A stretch of DNA of 33,225 nt. Source: Actinomycetes bacterium (lineage in GTDB: Bacteria; Actinomycetota; Acidimicrobiia; Acidimicrobiales; Aldehydirespiratoraceae). A program made the position numbers and the translations under genes. The stretch lies in assembly GCA_024276355.1 (NCBI GenBank), contig JAJRXJ010000298.1, positions 1 to 33,225 on the forward strand, in the 5' to 3' direction. Shown piece after piece: positions 8,016-13,557 of this stretch. The notes under the pieces are model-generated. The model was not told where the DNA came from and did not search any database. It worked only from the letters and a program-made list of their open reading frames with translations. Each line of letters begins with the position of its first letter. The first letter of the stretch is position 1.

Positions 8016-8624
8016 TCAGCTCTCCGATTCGGATTCCCCGGTGGCCGCCTCTGACTCCGATTCCTGTTCGACCGGGTCGGGATCGGGTGCCGGTGGGTGG
8101 AAGAAGATGGCGAGCTGCCCGATAGCCGACCCAAGGCCGATCCCGACTGCGATGATCAGGCCCGACCAGCCATCGAGATCATCGACCACCTTGAGGGAGT
8201 TGTCGAGCGAGTAACGGCCGGCACCGGCAACGGCAACCGCCACCGCCATGGCTGCGAGCACGAAGTTGTATTCCCAGCCGTCACCCACGATGAAGAACCC
8301 GTTCTCGCGGTGGACTGTCCAGGCAGCGACAAACATCAGTGCCACGATCGACGCCGCTGCGAGAGGAGTGAGCAACCCGGCAGCAAACATGAGCCCGCCT
8401 CCGATCTCGGTGGAGGCAGCCATGAAGGCGTGGAGTTTGCCGGGCTTCATGCCCATGGAGTCGAACCATCTTGCGGTGCCGGCGATCCTCCCACCCCGGA
8501 AGACCTTGCCGTAACCGTGGGCGGCGATGGTGACACCGATCACGATCCGGACCATCAGCAGGGCGATGCTGATCTGGTCGGACGGCAATTGAAAGGTGTC
8601 ACCTGTGAGTTGTGCTACAAGCAT
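8016..8624 (-). CDS. DoxX family membrane protein
   Basis: A 202-residue membrane protein of the DoxX family, with about four hydrophobic helices: an early LLMVRIVIGVTIAAHGYGKVF, then STEIGGGLMFAAGLLTPLAAA, YNFVLAAMAVAVAVAG and a helix near LIIAVGIGLGSAIGQLAIFF. The start at ATG 8624 is chosen because GAGGGAG precedes it at a normal distance; longer in-frame extensions read as non-coding. The C-terminus is an unusual acidic tail, QESESEAATGESESES, in low-complexity DNA. DoxX proteins are linked to respiratory or thiol redox functions in some bacteria, but no general activity is established. It is the first gene of the operon with glpD, the AGPS-like gene and the FGGY kinase. Confidence 0.88.
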   Translation of the reverse strand: MLVAQLTGDTFQLPSDQISIALLMVRIVIGVTIAAHGYGKVFRGGRIAGTARWFDSMGMKPGKLHAFMAASTEIGGGLMFAAGLLTPLAAASIVALMFVAAWTVHRENGFFIVGDGWEYNFVLAAMAVAVAVAGAGRYSLDNSLKVVDDLDGWSGLIIAVGIGLGSAIGQLAIFFHPPAPDPDPVEQESESEAATGESESES

Positions 8625-8761
8625 GGTGTCTCCCTCATCATCGCGAATGGTAGATCGTGGTATCGGTGTCGACCGTATTAGCCGCTGGGGGCCGGCCAAC
8701 GGGTGCGCCCACCAGATCAGGCGGCTGACACTTAGGCTGAAACGGTCATGAGGAAACGGCC

Positions 8762-9013
8762 ATGAGCATCTACAACATCATCTTCGCCGTGGCTGCTGCC
8801 GTGGTGATGCTGAAGATCGGGTTGGCGATGCTGCGTGGCTTGGCCCAGCCGATACCGGAGCCGCCGCCCGCCGGTGAGCTTCGCAAGGTCAAGATCGGCT
8901 ACCGGTGCAGTATCTGCGGCTCGGAAGTGCGTATGACCATCGCTCCCGACGAGGAGCCGCAGGCCCCGCGCCACTGCCTGGAAGACATGGACCTGATCAC
9001 GCCGGTCGAGTAG
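8762..9013 (+). CDS. Small membrane-anchored zinc-ribbon-like protein
   Basis: An 83-residue protein with an N-terminal hydrophobic helix (IIFAVAAAVVMLKIGLAML, residues 6-24) and a short soluble domain. That domain has YRCSICG, then about 20 residues later PRHCLEDM, giving a CxxC plus HC pattern that could bind one zinc or a similar metal. The start is supported by GAGGA (8750-8754), 7 bases before ATG. A possible -10 box TAGGCT lies at 8733-8738. The protein family is not one I can name. The gene is followed by crgA, 63 bases downstream on the same strand, which has its own -10 box, so an operon is not required. Confidence 0.75.
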   Translation: MSIYNIIFAVAAAVVMLKIGLAMLRGLAQPIPEPPPAGELRKVKIGYRCSICGSEVRMTIAPDEEPQAPRHCLEDMDLITPVE

Positions 9014-9063
9014 GTGCACCGGGCCGCATACGGGCGCGCATGGCCGACCGGCCCCACACCCTC

Positions 9064-9069
9064 TATCCT
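9064..9069 (+). promoter_or_regulatory. -10 box TATCCT of crgA
   Basis: TATCCT stands exactly 7 bases before ATG 9077, the layout of leaderless actinobacterial genes. No clear Shine-Dalgarno sequence is present. Confidence 0.6.
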
Positions 9070-9076
9070 CGTCGCC

Positions 9077-9361
9077 ATGACTGAGAAGCCGACAAAGCGC
9101 AGGGTTCAGAGCGGACGGGTCACCCCCAAGGGAACCCACCCCGACGGCTACACGCCGAGTTCGGTCACCCACACCGGCTACGACATGCAGCCACCAAGCC
9201 CGATGTGGGTGCCGGTTCTCATGTTCGGGCTGATGGGTCTCGGTGTGGCGGTGATCCTGCTCAACTACGTCGGTTCGCTGTGGACCACCAACAACGGCAT
9301 TCTGCTGGTGGGTCTCGGCATGATTCTCGGCGGGATCATCACTGCCACTCAATACCGCTGA
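9077..9361 (+). CDS. crgA: Cell division protein CrgA
   Basis: A 94-residue protein matching CrgA, the actinobacterial divisome membrane protein that interacts with FtsZ and septal peptidoglycan enzymes. It has a basic N-terminal region (TEKPTKRRVQSGRVTPKG), then two membrane segments, roughly SPMWVPVLMFGLMGLGVAVI and GILLVGLGMILGGIITAT. The Trp-Val-Pro-Val start of the first helix and the short loop with Asn before the second are family traits. The start ATG 9077 lies exactly 7 bases after the -10 box TATCCT, so the message is probably leaderless. An upstream in-frame GTG at 9014 is rejected because the extra residues are not CrgA-like. The gene is convergent with dcd. Confidence 0.88.
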   Translation: MTEKPTKRRVQSGRVTPKGTHPDGYTPSSVTHTGYDMQPPSPMWVPVLMFGLMGLGVAVILLNYVGSLWTTNNGILLVGLGMILGGIITATQYR

Positions 9362-9397
9362 GTTCTTGCGGTCGAACGGGCGATCAGTCGCTCGCGC

Positions 9398-9961
9398 TCA
9401 TTCGAAGTTCTCCCAGTAGCGGCTGGGCATCGGCCCCCGCTGGTTGAGGTACTTCGAGCTCAGCTTGCCCGAGCCGTAGGGGTTGTCGGCCGGTGTGGTC
9501 ATCCTCTGGAACGAGATCTGGCCGATCTTCATGTCGGGGTAGAGGGTGATCGGAAGGTTGGCGACATTGGAGAGTTCAAGGGTTAGCTGACCTGCGAAAC
9601 CGGCGTCGACGAATCCGGCGGTCGAGTGGATCAGCAGACCCAGACGGCCGAGACTCGACTTGCCTTCGAGCCGGGCCACGAGATCGTCGGGCACCTCGAC
9701 TCGCTCAAGCGTCGACCCCAACACGAACTCGCCCGGGTGGAGCATGAAGGGATGTTCGTCGTCGGCCTCGATGAGTTGTGTCAGCTCCTCGAGGTTCTCT
9801 TTCACGTCGATGTGGCCCATGGTGTGATTGCGGAACACCCGGAACCACCGGTCGAGGCGCAGATCGACCGACGACGGCTGCAGGCCCTTGGGGTCGAGCG
9901 GATCTATCACGATGCGGCCGGCATCGAGCTGTTCGCGAATCGAGTGGTCGGAGAGGATCAC
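9398..9961 (-). CDS. dcd: dCTP deaminase
   Basis: A 187-residue dCTP deaminase, which makes dUTP from dCTP for thymidylate synthesis. Motifs are ILSDHSI at the start, [54 protein letters not shown] (the catalytic glutamate region) and [11 protein letters not shown]. The sequence resembles actinobacterial enzymes, some of which are bifunctional and also hydrolyse dUTP to dUMP; I cannot settle that by reading. The ATG overlaps the tdk stop in a 4-base ATGA (9958-9961), so the two genes are coupled and jointly serve deoxypyrimidine supply. Confidence 0.95.
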   Translation of the reverse strand: MILSDHSIREQLDAGRIVIDPLDPKGLQPSSVDLRLDRWFRVFRNHTMGHIDVKENLEELTQLIEADDEHPFMLHPGEFVLGSTLERVEVPDDLVARLEGKSSLGRLGLLIHSTAGFVDAGFAGQLTLELSNVANLPITLYPDMKIGQISFQRMTTPADNPYGSGKLSSKYLNQRGPMPSRYWENFE

Positions 9962-10692
9962 TGGGTTGCTCCGGATCGGGTTGCGTGAAGAGGGGTGGGT
10001 ACTGATTGCGGGTGAACCTCGACGGGTCCGCTGCGGTCCGGGTGGCCCGGCTGGCGGGCGGCCTCATCATCGAGGAGTTCGAGTTGATCGCCTGTTGCGG
10101 CCTTGGCGCCTTCCATCCAGTGGCGGCGACAAAGCAGATCGTACGTGACCTCGCCGGCGGCGGGTCCGGTGGTGTCCCCGACCACCTTGAGCTGACCGGA
10201 CACCACTTGATGACCATCGACGAAACGAGCGTTGTGGGTGGCCCGTTCACCGCACCAGCAGCGGGCCTCGACCTGGATCTCGGTGCGGATGTCGGCCAGC
10301 TCGAGTAGACGGGCCGTGGCCGGGAAGAGCTGACCCTGAAAGCTGGTGAGCAGCCCGAAGGCGTATACATCGACCCCCAGATCGTCAACGACCCTCGCGA
10401 GTTGCTCACACTGCACCGGATCGTAGAACTGGGCTTCGTCGCATATGACCGCGTCGACATGGCCATCGGCGGCCACCCTTTGACGCACGAGATCGAACAG
10501 GTCGGTCGATGAGTCGACGATCTCCGCGTCAGCCGAGACACCCAAGCGGCTCGACACCTGGCCCGCGCTGCGATCGAGCTGAGTGGTGAGGATGGTGGAC
10601 AGGCCCCGGGCCCGCAGGTTGTAGTGGATTTGCAGTACCTGAGTGGACTTTCCCGAGCCCATTGTTCCGAAGGTGAATCGCAGTTCAGCCAT
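9958..10692 (-). CDS. tdk: Thymidine kinase
   Basis: A 244-residue type II thymidine kinase, which phosphorylates thymidine for salvage. Walker A is GTMGSGKST (9-17) and Walker B is ICDEAQF (83-89). The zinc site is made by RCWCG (C145, C147) and LLCRRH (C188, H191), with CxC where CxxC is common. About 45 residues after the zinc domain form a Pro/His/Arg-rich tail that looks disordered. The start ATG 10692 is 7 bases after a TACAGT -10 box on the minus strand, so translation is probably leaderless. It is translationally coupled to dcd. Confidence 0.95.
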   Translation of the reverse strand: MAELRFTFGTMGSGKSTQVLQIHYNLRARGLSTILTTQLDRSAGQVSSRLGVSADAEIVDSSTDLFDLVRQRVAADGHVDAVICDEAQFYDPVQCEQLARVVDDLGVDVYAFGLLTSFQGQLFPATARLLELADIRTEIQVEARCWCGERATHNARFVDGHQVVSGQLKVVGDTTGPAAGEVTYDLLCRRHWMEGAKAATGDQLELLDDEAARQPGHPDRSGPVEVHPQSVPTPLHATRSGATQ

Positions 10693-10699
10693 TGGGCGG

Positions 10700-10705
10700 A
10701 CTGTA
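10700..10705 (-). promoter_or_regulatory. -10 box TACAGT of tdk-dcd
   Basis: TACAGT on the minus strand is 7 bases before the tdk ATG (10692), predicting a leaderless tdk-dcd message. No good -35 box is seen. Confidence 0.6.
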
Positions 10706-10831
10706 CACGGATCGGCTGGCCCGTTCCCCGACGGAACGACATCTACGGCTCATCATTGGGTCGCGCTTGCGGGCATGATGGGACGGGGGCAGAGTTGCCC
10801 TGAACCGTCAGCTCCGGGAGAACCTGTCGCC

Positions 10832-11242
10832 ATGACCCATCCTGATCTCGAGTCGGTCGATGCCCACAGCCCGGTGCGGGCGATCACTTCGTTCGATCCG
10901 CTTCGCGGCGATGCCGCCGACGACGCGCTGACTGTCGCGCGTCGCATGCGCGATGCCGGTTGCGGAGCGCTACTGGTCGACGACCCCGACGGTGAGACCG
11001 GGATCGTGACCGAACGCGATGTCGTGCGGGCCCTGGCCTCGGAGTCGACGGACTCCCCTGCGCTCGAGTTGATGACCCGCGATCTGATCGTGGTGCCGGG
11101 CGACATGACCATCGCCGACGCGGCTCTCACGATGCATCAGGCCGGAGTGCGTCACCTGGCGGTTGATCGCGGCGACGGCGTGTTGGGCATCACATCGATG
11201 CGTGATCTGATTGAGCCGCTTCTCGACACGATCGACGCCTGA
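10832..11242 (+). CDS. CBS domain protein
   Basis: A 136-residue protein made of a tandem CBS pair. The first repeat contains ARRMRDAGCGALLVDDPDGETGIVTERD, shown here only by its GIVTERDVVRA end; the second contains ALTMHQAGVRHLAV and GVLGITSMRDLIEPL. CBS pairs bind adenine nucleotides and serve as regulatory modules; a stand-alone pair gives no target. The start at ATG 10832 is chosen because it opens directly into the conserved region and GGGAG lies 12 bases before it. Earlier in-frame codons run back over the divergent tdk promoter. tRNA-Gly follows 23 bases after the stop. Confidence 0.83.
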   Translation: MTHPDLESVDAHSPVRAITSFDPLRGDAADDALTVARRMRDAGCGALLVDDPDGETGIVTERDVVRALASESTDSPALELMTRDLIVVPGDMTIADAALTMHQAGVRHLAVDRGDGVLGITSMRDLIEPLLDTIDA

Positions 11243-11265
11243 CAGCGCTACGATCGGCCCTGCCC

Positions 11266-11336
11266 GCGGGTGTGGTTCAATGGTAGAACATCAGCTTCCC
11301 AAGCTGATAACGCGGGTTCGATTCCCGTCACCCGCT
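11266..11336 (+). tRNA. tRNA-Gly (anticodon CCC)
   Basis: A full cloverleaf is visible. The acceptor stem is GCGGGTG (11266-11272) paired with CACCCGC (11329-11335), then T and an encoded CCA (11337-11339). The D-arm contains GGTTCAATGGTAGAAC. The anticodon stem is TCAGC/GCTGA around loop TTCCCAA, placing CCC at 11298-11300. The T-arm is CGGGTTCGATTCCCG. Glycine identity follows from the CCC anticodon. A possible -10 box TACGAT lies at 11249-11254. The first copy of the palindromic repeat starts 6 bases after the CCA. Confidence 0.96.
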
Positions 11337-11345
11337 CCAAGCAAA

Positions 11346-11411
11346 CCCGGCCGGTTTTGTGAACGTTTGGAGTCCCAAACGGGACTCGAACCGTTCACAA
11401 AACCGGCCGGG
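11346..11411. repeat. Long palindromic repeat, copy 1
   Basis: Two 31-base arms (11346-11376 and 11381-11411) around an AAAC loop pair at 29 of 31 positions. The left arm contains GTTTTGTGAACGTTTGG followed by AGTCCC, which is identical in all three copies in the window. This copy lies between tRNA-Gly and the serpin gene. No T-run follows it, so a simple intrinsic terminator is not obvious. Confidence 0.9.
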
Positions 11412-11453
11412 AGGGCGGCTCGCCGGGAACCAACCCGACATCGGGGTCGTCGT

Positions 11454-12689
11454 ATGACCATGACCAGATCAATTGCCTTGCTGCTCGGGTTGGCGGTGAT
11501 CGGTGCGGCTTGCGGGTCGACCAACACGGAGGTGACCAACGCGGCTGGACCCGTGGCTTCGGATGCCACTCGTGCAACGCCTGACCCTGATGCCCCGATC
11601 GGCCAGTGGATCGCCGGGATCAACGATGCCGGCTGGGACTTTCACCAGCACCTCGAGGGCAACGCCGTGTCTAGCCCGGTGAGTATCGGTATCGCATTCA
11701 GTCTGGCTCGTGCGGGCGCGTCGCCGGCCACCGCGGTCGTGCTTGATAAAATCTTCGCTTTCCCCGCCGAGCGACGTGACGCCGCCGCCAACCTGGCGGA
11801 TCTCATGTTGGCCGATTCGTCGATTCAACCCACGACCCTTGAGGTGGCCAACCGTCTCTTCCCTGACGTTGGTTTCTCCCCGCTGCCGGCTTTCATGGAC
11901 ACCGCCGCCTCTGACTACGGGGCCACCATCGAAACTGTCGCTACGAGCAACGGTTCCGCTGCAGCCGAGGTAATCAACAACTGGGTGTCGGACACCACTC
12001 GCGGGCTGATTCCTACGATCGTCGACGGAAGTGCCATCCAGGATCAGCAGCTTGCTCTGGTCAACACGGTCTATCTCAAGGCCGACTGGGCCAATCCGTT
12101 TCCACCCGATCTCACCATCGACTCGACGTTCACCACCGGCGACGGTTCGACTGTTGCCGCGATGTTCATGCACGATTTCGTTCCCGTCATGAGGCGTTTC
12201 GTGCGTCTCGACAATGCCGACGCGGTCGAACTCCCCTACGAGGGAGACGACCTGGCCATGTGGATCGTGGTCCCGCACGAGGCTGATGGCCTCGCCGTCG
12301 TGGAAGCATCTTTCGATGCAGGGGCCCTGGCCGATCTCTCCGCAGTCTCCGAGGAAGGGATGGTCGATCTCTCACTGCCGAAGTGGGAGCAAACTCTGCC
12401 TCCGAGCGACCTCTTCGAATGGCTCTGCCCGCTCGGGTTTTGTGCCGGCGCCGGCTTCGACGGCATAGCCCCAGGCTTGTTCATCACCAGCGCAGTACAC
12501 GGCGCGAAGGTGATCGTCGATGAGAAGGGCACCGAAGCCGCTGCGGTGACCTCAATGACGTTCGCAGTCTCCGGTCCTCCCCCAGCCGATCTGACAGTTG
12601 TGGCCGACCACCCTTTCCTCTGGGCGATAGTCCACAAGGAGACCGGCGCGTTGGTGTTCGTTGGCCGACTGGTGAACCCAGCGGCGTGA
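11454..12689 (+). CDS. Serpin family protein, predicted lipoprotein
   Basis: A 411-residue secreted protease inhibitor. The N-terminus, MTMTRSIALLLGLAVIGAAC, ends in a lipobox with Cys20, so the mature protein is likely lipid-anchored outside the membrane. The serpin body shows SSPVSIGIAFSLARAGA, a central LALVNTVYLKADWANPF, and a C-terminal DHPFLWAIV followed by GALVFVGRLVNP. The reactive-centre hinge EKGTEAAAVTS matches the small-residue pattern of inhibitory serpins. Counting from the hinge glutamate as P17 puts P1-P1' near Ser-Gly, after FAV. ATG 11460, two codons in, is an alternative start. Bacterial serpins are uncommon; the target protease is unknown. The gene lies between repeat copies 1 and 2. 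Confidence 0.92.
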   Translation: MTMTRSIALLLGLAVIGAACGSTNTEVTNAAGPVASDATRATPDPDAPIGQWIAGINDAGWDFHQHLEGNAVSSPVSIGIAFSLARAGASPATAVVLDKIFAFPAERRDAAANLADLMLADSSIQPTTLEVANRLFPDVGFSPLPAFMDTAASDYGATIETVATSNGSAAAEVINNWVSDTTRGLIPTIVDGSAIQDQQLALVNTVYLKADWANPFPPDLTIDSTFTTGDGSTVAAMFMHDFVPVMRRFVRLDNADAVELPYEGDDLAMWIVVPHEADGLAVVEASFDAGALADLSAVSEEGMVDLSLPKWEQTLPPSDLFEWLCPLGFCAGAGFDGIAPGLFITSAVHGAKVIVDEKGTEAAAVTSMTFAVSGPPPADLTVVADHPFLWAIVHKETGALVFVGRLVNPAA

Positions 12690-12723
12690 GGGGCCAACCG
12701 CGGAGATGATCGCACCGCGCCGC

Positions 12724-13467
12724 TCACGGTTTTCGCCATACCGACACGTGAGACGTGCTTTCGCTGGTGAACGGGTCGCGCTGCCAACCGCTCCAGCGCT
12801 CCGCGAGGTCGAGTCCGGCGATGCGGGCCATGAGGTCGTACTCGGCCGGCCAGGCGTAGCGGTGGGGTGAGTCGAAGATCTCGGCCTTCCCGTCGGAGAT
12901 CCAGTGGTGGTGTGAGGTCAACATCTGGTTGACGACGTCGTACTCGTCGATACCGATGTGGTCGGCAGACACGTCGAACGGCACGAATCTCTCGCCGGGA
13001 GGAAGCCTGCGCAAGGCCGGCACCATCACCTCGATCACGAAGCACCCGCCGCTGCGAAGATGGGCAGCAGCGTTGCGGAAACACTCAACCTGTGCGTCCT
13101 GGGAACGCAGGTTCATGATCGTGTTGAAGACCAGATACACAAGGCTGAACTCACCGTCGACGCGCGTGTTCGCCATGTCGCCGATGGTCACCGGAACCAG
13201 CTCGGCACCTGGCTTCGTCATCATCTGATCCACCATGGGCTGCGACATCTCGATGCCGTGCACATCCACGCCGTGAGCACTCAGAGCCAACGCCACCCGC
13301 CCGGTGCCACCCGCGAATTCGAGGGCTCGACCGCTATCTACCAGACCCGCCAGGAACTCGACGGTAGGGCCCAGAACGTCCGGTTCGTACAATTCGTGGC
13401 ACGAGGCGTCGTAATCGGCTGCCACCCCCTCGCCCCACAACTCACGCGGCCCGGTCGTTTCCGTCAT
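12724..13467 (-). CDS. Class I SAM-dependent methyltransferase
   Basis: A 247-residue methyltransferase of the Rossmann type. The SAM-binding motif is ALEFAGGTGRVALALS (near residue 48), followed by VHGIEMSQPMVDQM for the second strand, with FSLVYLVFNTIMNL as the post-I motif and LRSGGCFVIEV as the last conserved strand. The substrate cannot be read from sequence. It starts 35 bases from repeat copy 2 and is convergent with the serpin gene. The upstream gene on this strand is the helicase, whose stop lies inside the repeat. Confidence 0.9.
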   Translation of the reverse strand: MTETTGPRELWGEGVAADYDASCHELYEPDVLGPTVEFLAGLVDSGRALEFAGGTGRVALALSAHGVDVHGIEMSQPMVDQMMTKPGAELVPVTIGDMANTRVDGEFSLVYLVFNTIMNLRSQDAQVECFRNAAAHLRSGGCFVIEVMVPALRRLPPGERFVPFDVSADHIGIDEYDVVNQMLTSHHHWISDGKAEIFDSPHRYAWPAEYDLMARIAGLDLAERWSGWQRDPFTSESTSHVSVWRKP

Positions 13468-13501
13468 TCAGCAAGTCTCCCACCTCCACCACCACCCTTC
13501 C

Positions 13502-13557
13502 CCGGTTTTGTGAACGTTTGGAGTCCCGTTTGGGACTCGAAAGGTTCACAAATCCGG
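13502..13557. repeat. Long palindromic repeat, copy 2
   Basis: Arms of 26 bases (13502-13527 and 13532-13557) around a GTTT loop pair at 23 of 26 positions. The left arm carries the same GTTTTGTGAACGTTTGG plus AGTCCC as copies 1 and 3. The stop codon and last few codons of the helicase gene lie in the right arm. It sits between two minus-strand genes. Confidence 0.88.

Noticed and set aside
11346-11411. Second tRNA or tRNA fragment on the minus strand
   Set aside because: Copy 1 reads GGTTCGAGTCCC on the minus strand, which looks like a T-arm, but no acceptor, D or anticodon arms accompany it, and the other copies lose the match. It is part of the repeat.
11291-11623. Minus-strand open frame containing GDGNRTRV
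   Set aside because: This is the usual false protein read antisense through a tRNA and the repeat; it has no start signal and overlaps tRNA-Gly and the serpin signal peptide.
12690-12726. Bidirectional terminator between serpin and methyltransferase genes
   Set aside because: AACCG...CGGTT can pair, but the stem is short and interrupted and lacks a convincing T-run.
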